A stretch of DNA of 18,841 bases from contig JAIRSD010000147.1 of NCBI GenBank assembly GCA_031255615.1, positions 1 through 18,841 on the forward strand, in the 5' to 3' direction. This document shows positions 6,506 to 13,507 of this stretch, piece after piece. Both the position numbers and the translations under genes were made by a program. The DNA is from Treponema sp. (GTDB lineage: Bacteria > Spirochaetota > Spirochaetia > Treponematales > Breznakiellaceae). The notes beneath the pieces are model-generated. The model saw only the letters and a program-made list of their open reading frames with translations, did no database searches and was not told where the DNA came from. The first letter of the stretch is position 1. The number at the start of each line of letters is the position of its first letter.

Positions 6506-7339
6506 CTATTCAAGCACCTCGGAAAGATCCTGCCGGTCAAAATGCGTAGTAAAGCTGGGGAGCAGGGGAATCCCCGTGTCTACCAGGACCTCGCCGGTAA
6601 AGCGGTAAGGCACGGTCCCCAGGGTGATAATCTCGTCCAGGAGTTCCCGCCGCATGTTGGTAAAGCTCATTTCCAGGAAAAGCCGGGCCGCCGCCTGCCC
6701 CCGGGCGGGGATCTCCAGGATATTCCGCTCCCTGCCCCTGGCCCAGAAACGCCCCTTGCCGTAGAGTTCGTAGCTTAGGGACGACAGGGTCACGGGGAAC
6801 ACATTCGGGTTGTCGATTTGCAGATCAAGGCGGAACTGGGTGTTTATCAGTTCCGCCTTCATGACGGCGATAGAGGCAATGGTAAACTCCGGGGCCCGGA
6901 TTCGGGGGAAAGATGCCGCCGCGGACAGGGGGATATCCCCGGCGGCCCCGGCGAGGCGCAGCGTCAACTCGGTGTGGTACTGGTCAAAGTCCCCCCCATC
7001 CTCCGGCAGATCAAGGTCCAGGTTCAGGAGCAGGGCGCCCCCTTCCCCCGGGGAGCTTGACAGCGCGGCCCCCGTTCCGTCGGGGAAGGGGCCCTCCTCC
7101 CCGTTCACCAGGACCTTCCAACCGCGAATCCTCATGCCCGCCTCCCCGGCGGCGCGGTTTTCCCCCCGCAGGCTGTAGCGCAGGGATACCCTGGCGGGGC
7201 TTTCCGCTTCCACCCCCTCAAAGGACAGGGAATAGCGGGGGGCATCCGACGGCGGCAGAGGGGGCGCCGGGGTTTTACAGGAATTCCACAGGCAGGCGCC
7301 GAGGATCAGGAGAACGGGGGCCCAGACAAAATTACGCAT
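6506..7339 (-). CDS. Lipoprotein with LEA-14/WHy-type domain
   Basis: A 277-residue exported protein. The N-terminus MRNFVWAPVLLILGAC gives a short hydrophobic segment ending in a good lipobox, LGAC, with C16 as the lipidated cysteine; a second cysteine at 21 is a weaker alternative. The mature part looks like two beta-rich repeats. The second (about 151-260) has the LEA-14/WHy pattern, with DNPNVFPVTLSSLSYELY (176-193) as the most telling stretch. Such domains occur in bacterial lipoproteins of unknown role, some linked to envelope stress or desiccation. The start at 7339 lacks a clear Shine-Dalgarno sequence. It is the first gene of a two-gene operon with no gap to the winged-helix gene. 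Confidence 0.78.
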   Translation of the reverse strand: MRNFVWAPVLLILGACLWNSCKTPAPPLPPSDAPRYSLSFEGVEAESPARVSLRYSLRGENRAAGEAGMRIRGWKVLVNGEEGPFPDGTGAALSSSPGEGGALLLNLDLDLPEDGGDFDQYHTELTLRLAGAAGDIPLSAAASFPRIRAPEFTIASIAVMKAELINTQFRLDLQIDNPNVFPVTLSSLSYELYGKGRFWARGRERNILEIPARGQAAARLFLEMSFTNMRRELLDEIITLGTVPYRFTGEVLVDTGIPLLPSFTTHFDRQDLSEVLE

Positions 7340-7887
7340 AATCGTTTATCGGCAATTCCGTTCCGTTGGTAGAGGGCCTTTCCCCGGCCCCGGCGCGTAA
7401 GGCGGCCCGCTTCCCTTGATAAGGAGTCTGTCCAATGTGTTTACGCGGGCAGAATCTCATTGGCTTTCTGTTTTCCGCTTTCCACGGGATTTTCCCGCGG
7501 GCAGCAGCGTTGCAATAAGGTTTGTGGAACCGGGACTCCGTTCAAGGCGGCCGCGAAGACCCTCGCTAATCGCCTCCGCCCCGGACAAGCAGGAGTCCGC
7601 AAAAAACACAATCGTAGGCAGTTGGTCGGTGCGGGGCCTTGTTTTCGTGCAGTCCGGGCAGGTGATCCGGGCGGACGGAATAAACCGGGAATCACCCGCC
7701 GCGCCCATAATCTCCCATGGAAAATCGCGCCGTTTATCACGGCACCTGAATAAAACCTTGGCGGAGTTTTGGTGCGGGAATAGCGGGAATAGATCGAATC
7801 GGAATGAATCAGCCAAAACGCAGACCAAGCCCGCCAACAGCGGACGAAGTGTAAACAGGCCTGCTATGCGAGGTATTGTTTTTTATT

Positions 7888-7923
7888 GGGGTTGTTCAGA
7901 AACTGAGGTTTCTGAACAACCCC
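7888..7923. repeat. TTCAGAAA-type hairpin, copy 1
   Basis: GGGGTTGTTCAGAAAC (7888-7903) and GTTTCTGAACAACCCC (7908-7923) form a perfect 16-bp stem with the four-base loop TGAG. The inner 12 bp recur at 15561-15590. There is no T-run, so a classical terminator is unlikely. A small dispersed palindromic repeat is the best description. Confidence 0.8.
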
Positions 7924-7940
7924 AGTAGGCTGCTTGACCT

Positions 7941-8112
7941 AAAAATCAGATATGTGGACGGAACAAATTTACCACCAGGGCGAGGAAGACGCACGAAGGG
8001 CGGGGATTGAAGGCGTTTTTTCATTCCTTCGCGTTCCTGGCGAGCCGCAGCCCGCCCTGGTGCGCCTTCGTGGTTAACATTCTTGTTCCCGGTTCTTTCG
8101 CTTATCCGGTGG
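7941..8112 (+). repeat. ~170-bp dispersed repeat, copy 1
   Basis: This stretch matches 12988-13152 in the same orientation at roughly 80% by eye. Shared words include GGACGGAA, AAATTTACC, GCGCACGAAG or close variants, GGGGATTGAAGGCG, TTTTTCATTCCTTCG, TTCCTGGCGAGCCG and TTTCGCTTATCCGGTG. Its inner ends, TTACCACCAGG and (reverse complement) TTAACCACGAAGG, are loosely inverted, as in a decayed miniature element. No open frame is shared by both copies. Confidence 0.8.
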
Positions 8113-8129
8113 TTTAGTATGAACAGGCC

Positions 8130-8741
8130 CTAGTATAACCGTTCGTAGGGGGGGAAATCGAAGACCGGTTCGTCGGATATTCTTCCAAGGGGACGCTTTT
8201 CTTCCAGCAGCAGGTCGTCCAGGACCCAGCCGGCAGCGGCCCGGGGCGGAGGCGGGGCGGCGGAATTTTCCGAATCCCCGGCGGGCGCCTCCGGCGGGGG
8301 GGATTGGAACCGCAGGTACAGTTCCCCGGCAATTCCCGTTTCCCGGCCTAAAAAGCGGACCAAAAAGGAACAGGCCCCGTCTGTTTCCTCCCGTCCTTCC
8401 CCGATCCGGTACCTGCGGGGCTGGACTTCCCCCAGGGCGGCAAAGAGTTCTTCCCGGGCCAGGGGGCCAAGGGAAGCCAGGGAGGGGGCGTTCCGGTTCC
8501 CCGCGTTGAGGGCGGACAGGATCTCCAGGGCGGCGCGCCGGGCTTCCACCGGCACGACCCCCCGCTCCAGGCTGCCGATGACCAGGTCCCGGGGATGACG
8601 CAGGGCCTCCCCCCACTGGGGCTGCCGCAGGACCTGGGGGATGGAATCCCGGTCGATGTCCAGGTCTTGGGCCGCGGCTTGGCAGGGGGCGAGGAACAGG
8701 AGGCAGAGAATCAGCACCAGGGCGGTGGAAAAACAGGTCAT
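8130..8741 (-). CDS. Exported protein of unknown function
   Basis: A 203-residue protein with a clear signal peptide: a hydrophobic core at 5-19 and a probable signal peptidase I site near QAAA-Q (about residue 24). I recognise no domain. The mature part has a helical, Arg/Glu/Leu-rich first half (PQWGEALRHPRDLVIGSLERG), which could be repeat-like, and a Pro/Ala-rich linker (PPPEAPAG...PPPPRAAAG, about 147-170) before a short acidic C-terminus. It probably sits in the periplasm. Upstream on the minus strand, TTGCGT, 17 bases and TACCAT end five bases before the ATG, and there is no Shine-Dalgarno sequence, so a leaderless start is possible but weakly supported. Confidence 0.65.
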   Translation of the reverse strand: MTCFSTALVLILCLLFLAPCQAAAQDLDIDRDSIPQVLRQPQWGEALRHPRDLVIGSLERGVVPVEARRAALEILSALNAGNRNAPSLASLGPLAREELFAALGEVQPRRYRIGEGREETDGACSFLVRFLGRETGIAGELYLRFQSPPPEAPAGDSENSAAPPPPRAAAGWVLDDLLLEEKRPLGRISDEPVFDFPPYERLY

Positions 8742-9264
8742 GCCCTATGGTAATTCACCGTTTTTAATGACGCAAGGCATCGGCTATGGTTCGTTTTTTA
8801 CCTGGCGCAGCACGGGCGTCTTTTCGCGGCCCCCGGCGGCGGGGAAGATTGATCACCGGGGAGGGAACCCGCAGCCCCGCGCCGCGTCAGCGTTATCCGG
8901 GGGCTTCCCCGACGGAACTCCCCACCGTGGGGCCCCCGCTGCGGTACTGCGGATTTTTGGGGTTTCGCGGAGCGAAACTCCCCCGGCCGGCCCGCGCAAG
9001 GGATAGGAGCGGAATAAAAACCCGCAGGGTTTTTGTTAGAGCGGATAGCCCGGTCCCCGGCGCGGAGCGCCGGGGATGCGCCCAAAAAAATTCGACCCCG
9101 GTCCGGCGCATTTTTTGTACCCGGGGCACGCTGCCGGAGACCGCTCAACGGGACGCCGCCGATCTTTCACGACGGCGCGGGGATCCCGGTCCGCCCCAGG
9201 CTGGAAATCTTCCCCGGTCAGCGGCCGGCGGTTTTCCGGTCTCAGCCTGGTGTACGTTCGCAGT
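8742..9264. other. Intergenic region with repeat copy D
   Basis: No credible gene is seen. The middle holds repeat copy D and its leading hairpin. The segment 9086-9240 contains a short plus-strand frame but nothing recognisable. The last ~30 bases (GGTCTCAGC then AGTACG) repeat the junction between the two GH5 genes near 10272, so the gene duplication extends slightly past the stop codon. Confidence 0.6.
8962..9083 (+). repeat. Structured dispersed repeat, copy D
   Basis: A leading hairpin GTTTCGC/GCGAAAC (8962-8978) precedes CGCAAGGGATAGGAGCGG, hairpin 1 (ATAAAAACCC/GGGTTTTTGTT, as in copy E), AGAGCGGATAGCCCGG, hairpin 2 (TCCCCGGCGC/GCGCCGGGGA, as in copy A), and TGCGCCCA. Copy D thus combines hairpin 1 of one copy with hairpin 2 of another, as if the modules exchange independently. 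Confidence 0.87.
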
Positions 9265-10260
9265 TCAGTACGCCCGTAAGAGGTCCAGCATCTTTTTGTC
9301 GAGCCGGCGGCCCCGGTAGTCCTCGTAGCGCAGGTCCCGGCGATTCGAGTCCAGGACGCCGAAACCGCCGGTAAAATTCCACAGGGCGAACCCGATGTTG
9401 TAGCTTTTGAGGATGGACAGCAGGTCCTCCAGCCAGCGCAGGGCGATCTCGTGGGGCACGGTGTTGTTCGCCCCCGCTTCCCCGCAGTGGACCCCCATGT
9501 TAAAGGCCCCCGCCGCGGCGGCCCAGGCCCGGTAGTGCCGGTCCAGCCGCTCCAGGGACCAGGATTCCGTCCCCGCGAAACCGCCGGGCCAGACGGGGTA
9601 GGGAAAGCGGCTGTCCTTGTCCACCCAGGGGGCCCGGTAATGGGAGACCCCCGCGGGGATGTAGCCCCGGCAGCTTTGGGCGCATCCCTCCCGCGCCAGG
9701 TCCCCCAGGTCCGTCATGGGGTAGTTCCCCCCGGCGATGCCGTCAATAAGGCACAGGCGGCCCGGATCGATTCGGTGGATCGCCCGGACGGCGGCCCGCA
9801 TGACCCCGGCGTGGACTTCGGGGATCACGTCGAAGGGTTCGTTGAGCAGATTAAAACTTACCCGGCTGGAGGGCTCGCCCCGGTAGCGTTTGGCAAAGAG
9901 TTCCCAGTGCTCCACAAAGGAATCCACCGCCTCCTGGTCTTTCCAGAGATCAAAGGGTTCGGCGAATTCGGGGTTCACACTGTAGCCCGGCCCCCGGTGA
10001 AAGGCGATGTTCACATGGATGCCGTAACGCTCCCCCCAGCGGAGCGCCTGGTCGATGGGGGCCAGCCGTTCTTCCACGATGGCCCGGGGGTCCCGGTTCT
10101 CCACCCAGAAGTGGTAGGTCAGGGGCAGGCGGACAAAATTGAATCCCCACTCCGCCATAAGCTGGAAATCCTCCTCGTTATAACAGCCGGGCGATTTCGA
10201 CGTAAACATGCCCATTAGGTTAAAGCCCTTCCAGCGGGGCAGTACGGTTTGCGCAAACAT
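9265..10260 (-). CDS. Glycoside hydrolase family 5-type (cellulase fold), downstream paralogue
   Basis: A 331-residue retaining beta-glycosidase of the GH5 type. FVRLP (42-46) carries the conserved arginine. SFNLLNEPF (135-143) holds the general acid/base E141 in a normal NEP motif. SHYRAPW (206-212) is the conserved His/Tyr loop. MGVHCGEAG (255-263) holds the nucleophile E261, and LWNF (293-296) is the aromatic subsite residue. There is no signal peptide, so it acts in the cytoplasm, presumably on oligosaccharides brought in by the ABC importer encoded nearby. Substrate is not readable; beta-glucan, mannan or other beta-linked oligomers are all possible. TGGAGG lies about six bases before the ATG. 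The gene is 20 bp downstream of its paralogue and in the same transcription unit. Confidence 0.9.
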   Translation of the reverse strand: MFAQTVLPRWKGFNLMGMFTSKSPGCYNEEDFQLMAEWGFNFVRLPLTYHFWVENRDPRAIVEERLAPIDQALRWGERYGIHVNIAFHRGPGYSVNPEFAEPFDLWKDQEAVDSFVEHWELFAKRYRGEPSSRVSFNLLNEPFDVIPEVHAGVMRAAVRAIHRIDPGRLCLIDGIAGGNYPMTDLGDLAREGCAQSCRGYIPAGVSHYRAPWVDKDSRFPYPVWPGGFAGTESWSLERLDRHYRAWAAAAGAFNMGVHCGEAGANNTVPHEIALRWLEDLLSILKSYNIGFALWNFTGGFGVLDSNRRDLRYEDYRGRRLDKKMLDLLRAY

Positions 10261-10280
10261 AGCAACCTCCAGGTCTCAGC

Positions 10281-11297
10281 TTAGTACGCTCGTAAAAGGT
10301 CCAGCATCTTTTTGTCGAGCCGGCGGCCCCGGTACTCCTCGTAGACCACGTCGGCCCGGTTGGAGTCCAGAACCCCGAAATCGCCGGAGAACTCCCACTG
10401 GGCGTAGCCGATATTATGGGACTTGAGAATCGACAGCAGATCTTCCAGCCAGCGCAGGGCCACGTCGTGGGGGCAGTTGTGGTTGGAGCCCCCCTCCCCG
10501 CAGTGGATCCCCATCTCAAAGGCCTCCCCCAGACCGGCCCAGGCGTCGTAGTGGGCGTCCAGCCGCTCCCGGGTCCAGACTTCGTCCCCCGCCAGGCCCC
10601 CCGGCCACACCGGGTAGGGAAATTGGGATTCCCTATCCACCCAGGGGGCCCGGTAGTGGGAGACCCCCGCGGGGATGTAGCCCCGGCAGCTTTGGGCGCA
10701 GCCCTCCCGCGCCAGGTCCCCCAGATCCGCCAGGGGAAAATTCCCGCCGGAAAGACCGTCCACCACACAGAGCCTGTCGGGGCTAATCTCATGGACAGCC
10801 CGGACAGCCGCCCGCATGACCCTGCCGTGATCCTCCACGGAAGCCCGGGAGCTCTCGTTCAGCATATTGAAACTCAGCCGCCCCGCCCCCTCCCCCCGGT
10901 AGCGTTTGGCGAAAAGAACCCAATGCCGCACAAAACATTCCAGCGCGTCATCGTCCTTCCACAGATCAAAGGGTTCCTGAAACCCGCTGGCCCCGTCAGG
11001 CCGGTCGTGAATACAGTAGCCCGGTCCCCGGTGAAAGGCGATGTTCACATGGATGCCGTAACGCTCCCCCCAGCGGACCGCCTCGTCGATAGGCGCCAGC
11101 CCCTCCTCCTGAATGCTGAAAGGGTCCCCCTCCTCGGTCCAAAAACGGTAACTCAAGGGAAGCCGCACAAAATCAAAACCCCAGTCGGCCATCATCTGGA
11201 AATCTTCTTCGTTGTAGTGTCCGGGACTCCGCCCCTTCACATAGACCCCCAGCAAATTGAAACCCCGCCAGCGGGGAATCGCGGTCTGCCGGTACAT
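10281..11297 (-). CDS. Glycoside hydrolase family 5-type, upstream paralogue with NES motif
   Basis: A 338-residue paralogue of the adjacent GH5-type protein, from a tandem duplication. The nucleophile E268 (GIHCGEGGSN), R45 (FVRLP) and the SHYRAPW loop are kept. The acid/base motif is LNESS (146-150): E148 is present but the usual proline is serine. A seven-residue insertion follows the PGY motif (GYCIHDRPDGASG, against GYSVNPEFA in the paralogue). The segment LAREGCAQSCRGYIPAGVS and the C-terminal GRRLDKKMLDLLRAY are identical in both copies, while the active-site rims differ, which suggests different oligomer preference. There is no signal peptide, so it is cytoplasmic. AAAGGAGGT before the ATG is a near-perfect ribosome binding site. 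A promoter candidate lies at 11335-11363. Confidence 0.89.
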   Translation of the reverse strand: MYRQTAIPRWRGFNLLGVYVKGRSPGHYNEEDFQMMADWGFDFVRLPLSYRFWTEEGDPFSIQEEGLAPIDEAVRWGERYGIHVNIAFHRGPGYCIHDRPDGASGFQEPFDLWKDDDALECFVRHWVLFAKRYRGEGAGRLSFNMLNESSRASVEDHGRVMRAAVRAVHEISPDRLCVVDGLSGGNFPLADLGDLAREGCAQSCRGYIPAGVSHYRAPWVDRESQFPYPVWPGGLAGDEVWTRERLDAHYDAWAGLGEAFEMGIHCGEGGSNHNCPHDVALRWLEDLLSILKSHNIGYAQWEFSGDFGVLDSNRADVVYEEYRGRRLDKKMLDLLRAY

Positions 11298-11334
11298 GGC
11301 ACCTCCTTTACGCCCTCAGCGGATACGCGCGGAA

Positions 11335-11363
11335 AGTATCGGGACTTCAGGAAAAAACATCAA
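11335..11363 (-). promoter_or_regulatory. Candidate promoter of the GH5 pair
   Basis: On the minus strand, TTGATG, a 17-base spacer and GATACT precede the first GH5 gene. Each hexamer matches consensus at four of six positions. A GATAC-N9-GTATC inverted repeat (11322-11340) overlaps the -10 box and might be an operator. The ATTARGTAA motif seen at the other two promoters is absent here. Confidence 0.4.
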
Positions 11364-11416
11364 GACCGCGCCGGGTCCAGGCAGCAGGTTTCGCGGACTC
11401 CGCATATCGAATATTC

Positions 11417-11538
11417 GGGCGCATTTTTTGCGGCTGCGCCGCAAAAAACCGGGCTATCAAGGCAACCTCTGGTTGCCAGGGCTCCGGCCCCGGCGCAAAG
11501 CGCCGGGTCTGCTCCGCACCCCTCCTATCCCTTGCGCT
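11417..11538 (-). repeat. Structured dispersed repeat, copy F (divergent)
   Basis: On the minus strand it reads GCGCAAGGGATAGGAG, then an enlarged middle with stems CCGGCGC/GCGCCGG and GGCAACC/GGTTGCC, then TTGATAGCCCGG, hairpin 2, and TGCGCCC. Hairpin 2 here is TTTTTTGCGGC/GCCGCAAAAAA, unrelated in sequence to the GC-only hairpin 2 of the other copies yet in the same place and with the same GCA loop as copies B and E. Confidence 0.78.
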
Positions 11539-11630
11539 GCCCAAAAATGGCCTCCTTGCCATTTTTGGGCCTGGGGTTTTTGCTTCACAAAAACCCCAGG
11601 AATTGGTTCCGGCCGGCATCCATGCCGGCC
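11539..11630. repeat. Three tandem hairpins beside repeat copy F
   Basis: GCCCAAAAATGGC/GCCATTTTTGGGC (11539-11570), CCTGGGGTTTTTG/CAAAAACCCCAGG (11570-11600) and GGCCGGCAT/ATGCCGGCC (11611-11630) follow each other almost without spacer. The first is in the place of the leading hairpin of copy F. They lie just downstream of the lacI stop codon and may also end its transcript. Confidence 0.8.
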
Positions 11631-11660
11631 GCCAGGCGGAGCTCGCGGGGCAACGCCCCG

Positions 11661-12668
11661 TTACGCCCTGGGCGGGGCGATGGACTGCTTTACCACAATT
11701 TTTCCGTCAACAAAGGATATCCCCGGAAGGCCGTAATCGTCGGATTCGATGTGCTGTATCAGAGTCCCGATGCTTTTCCCGCACATTTGGTCGATGTTGA
11801 CTTCCAGACTGGTAACCCCAACGCCGTCGGTAACCGCCTCACTTTCGTTGTCGAAACCCACCAGGGAAATATCCGCGGGAACGGCCAGCCCGTTCCGACG
11901 GAGCTGGCGTATCACGCCGCCCGCCACCTGATCGTTGTTGCAGACATAGGCCGTGTAGCTGCCGATCTTGAGCCGGAGTTCCGTAAGGTACACGCCCCTG
12001 CTGTCCCGGTCGTCGATGGCGGCGTCATAGGGAATCCCCGCTTCCAGCATCGCCTTGCAGTATCCCATGTAGCGGTCGATAATGCTGGTGGTCGCGGGAA
12101 TGGACCCGATAAAGGCGATCCTGCTGTGGCCCGCGGCCAAAAGCATCCTGGTCAGATAGTAGGACCCAAGAAAGGTATTGGAGGCCACGCAGTCGCAGCG
12201 GCCAATTTCCGAATAAAAATCAAGAAAAACGCACTGCCTTATGGTCCCGGTAATGGCCGCAAGATAGGGGTTGGAAAACTGCCCCAGCAGGATAAGCCCG
12301 TCAATTTTGTTGGCGGCGACGATTGACGGGGCGGCGCAGGCGGTTTCGTCGTCATCGTTCACCACCTCAAGAATCCCCGTGTAGGAGGTGCCCTTGAGGG
12401 TTTGGAGGAGCCGTTGATAAAAAATCCAGTAAAACGAATTTTCCCCCAGGTACTTTGACGCAATCAGGATGCCGATATTGTAGGTCCGGCCTTTCAGCAT
12501 ACTGCGGGGCAGGCTGTTGTACACATAACCCATGGCCTCCGCCTTTTGGATGATGGATTTCCGCAGATCCTTGCCCACCCCCTCTTTCCCCGACAGGGCC
12601 TTGCTGACCGTTACCGTGCTTACCCCCAGTTCCCGGGCAATGTCGCTCATCCGTATTGGCGATCTCAT
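11661..12668 (-). CDS. LacI-family transcriptional repressor
   Basis: A 335-residue regulator. The N-terminal helix-turn-helix (MSDIARELGVSTVTVSKALSGK, 7-28) and the hinge near NSLPRSMLKGR (51-61) are followed by a periplasmic-binding-protein-like sensor domain (YNIGILIASKYLGENSFYW..., KIDGLILLG, SRIAFIGSIP, AYVCNNDQVAGGVI, ISLVGFDN). It should bind DNA as a dimer and release it, or change affinity, on binding a sugar or sugar derivative. It lies upstream of the GH5 pair on the same strand and divergent from the ABC importer, the usual place for a local regulator. The ATG at 12668 has only a weak GGAA; an ATG at codon 7 is an alternative start. The probable target motif ATTARGTAA occurs in front of lacI itself and of the importer. 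Confidence 0.93.
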   Translation of the reverse strand: MRSPIRMSDIARELGVSTVTVSKALSGKEGVGKDLRKSIIQKAEAMGYVYNSLPRSMLKGRTYNIGILIASKYLGENSFYWIFYQRLLQTLKGTSYTGILEVVNDDDETACAAPSIVAANKIDGLILLGQFSNPYLAAITGTIRQCVFLDFYSEIGRCDCVASNTFLGSYYLTRMLLAAGHSRIAFIGSIPATTSIIDRYMGYCKAMLEAGIPYDAAIDDRDSRGVYLTELRLKIGSYTAYVCNNDQVAGGVIRQLRRNGLAVPADISLVGFDNESEAVTDGVGVTSLEVNIDQMCGKSIGTLIQHIESDDYGLPGISFVDGKIVVKQSIAPPRA

Positions 12669-12839
12669 GGATTTCCGTTTAGCTAACGCGGGACCGTGTT
12701 AGGCCTGTGGACCTGCTCCGCAACCCGGCCGGTTCCGGAACAAGGTTGGGAAAAAACGGCCTGGACCGGCTTTCCCCTGAATTTTAAGGCGGCCGGCAGG
12801 TTCCCGCCGGTCTTCCAAGCCCGGGGGTTTGGAAAAGCC

Positions 12840-12874
12840 TTACCTAATAACATCGTTTAGTAACCTTACTCAAT
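12840..12874 (-). promoter_or_regulatory. Candidate LacI operators at the lacI promoter
   Basis: On the minus strand, ATTGAGTAA (12874-12866) and ATTAGGTAA (12848-12840) are direct repeats 26 bp apart. Each lies in a longer match, GTTATTRRGTAAGG. The first begins two bases after the candidate -10 box, where a bound repressor would block transcription, as in autoregulation. Confidence 0.5.
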
Positions 12875-12875
12875 A

Positions 12876-12904
12876 ACCTTACCCGCGGGTTCCGGCCCTG
12901 TCAA
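12876..12904 (-). promoter_or_regulatory. Candidate promoter of lacI
   Basis: On the minus strand, a consensus TTGACA (12904-12899), 17 bases, then TAAGGT (12881-12876). The -10 box is poor, but TTGACAGGG and the motif placement mirror the importer promoter. The leader to the ATG would be about 200 bases. Confidence 0.42.
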
Positions 12905-12987
12905 GGCGGCGTTTTGCGGGCCCCGAAGGGGCGCCTCCGGCTCTGGAGGAAGGGCCCCTGCCGGAGAAACCGTTAGGATGATAGTCC

Positions 12988-13152
12988 AAAAGCCAGGATA
13001 TGCGGACGGAAGAAATTTACCCCCAAGGCGAAGAAGGCGCACGAAGACGGGGATTGAAGGCGCTTTTTCATTCCTTCGTGTTCCTGGCGAGCCGTAGTTG
13101 GCGCTTTAGTGGTTAATATTCCTTATTTCCCGATCGTTTCGCTTATCCGGTG
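12988..13152 (+). repeat. ~170-bp dispersed repeat, copy 2
   Basis: This is the second copy of the element at 7941-8112, in direct orientation and slightly shorter. It ends in the same TTTCGCTTATCCGGTG. The two copies bracket the exported-protein, GH5 and lacI genes. Confidence 0.8.
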
Positions 13153-13353
13153 ATGGAGGATAATCAAAGTATTATTGGGGGGGGTTATCCATACCCTTCA
13201 CGGGATACCGGAGAATCCACGGCATGAAGCTCCTCACCCCAGGGGACGGGGTATAAGAGCCTATTGGGAATAAGGGGATGAAATCCGGCGGCGAACAACC
13301 GGCGGGCCCCAGGCCGATGCTCGAAAAACCTCACGGAACTACATAAAAAAAAC

Positions 13354-13382
13354 TTGACAGGGAGGGGGTTTGGTGGTACCAT
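13354..13382 (+). promoter_or_regulatory. Promoter of the ABC importer operon
   Basis: TTGACA (13354-13359), 17 bases, then TACCAT (13377-13382). Transcription would start near 13389, at the beginning of the operator-like sequence, giving a leader of about 120 bases. Confidence 0.65.
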
Positions 13383-13388
13383 TCTTTA

Positions 13389-13409
13389 ATTAGGTAATGC
13401 ATTAAGTAA
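13389..13409 (+). promoter_or_regulatory. Candidate LacI operator at the importer promoter
   Basis: ATTAGGTAA (13389-13397) and ATTAAGTAA (13401-13409) are direct repeats 12 bp apart. Together they form a pseudo-palindrome around the perfect core TAATGCATTA. The same motif stands at the lacI promoter. Position at the predicted transcription start fits repression by the LacI-type protein encoded next door. The usual central CG of LacI-family operators is missing. Confidence 0.55.
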
Positions 13410-13507
13410 CCAGAAGTGTTTGGGATCCCCGCCGGGCCTTTTCCGCGGGGGCCGCGGCCCTGCGGGCGGGGCGTTGATCCCGTTGCGAACAAAAACCGGG
13501 GGGGAGC

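Larger units (their letters stand above)
7340..8129. other. Intergenic region without a credible gene
   Basis: Three overlapping open frames of 99-170 codons cover 7416-7928, but none resembles a known family, and the longest plus-strand frame ends inside a perfect hairpin. Base composition is less GC-rich than in the flanking genes. Recognisable content is the hairpin at 7888-7923 and the ~170-bp repeat at 7941-8112. A decayed gene within 7440-7840 cannot be excluded. Confidence 0.55.
12669..13507. other. Divergent control region between lacI and the ABC importer
   Basis: This gap holds, in order, the lacI leader, two motif copies (12840-12874), a minus-strand promoter, a GC-rich segment, the second ~170-bp repeat, an unassigned stretch (13153-13350), and the importer promoter with its operator. 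Near 13225-13255 a GAAGCTCCTCACCCC...GGGGT sequence faintly recalls an IS200/IS605 end but is too degenerate to call. No credible gene is present. Confidence 0.65.

Noticed and set aside
7416..7928. A possible 170-residue protein on the plus strand in the 7340-8129 gap
   Set aside because: It ends within the perfect hairpin at 7888-7923, shows no domain, and competes with two equally open minus-strand frames.
9086..9240. A possible gene fragment reading TPPIFHDGAGIPVRPRLEIF
   Set aside because: The stretch looks somewhat protein-like, but it is short, has no start signal and matches no family I can name.
10416..12326. A 636-codon open frame on the plus strand
   Set aside because: It runs antisense through the GH5 and lacI genes, is Pro/Arg/Gly-rich with no recognisable domain, and crosses the hairpin region at 11417-11630. 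It is a by-product of GC-rich codon use on the other strand.
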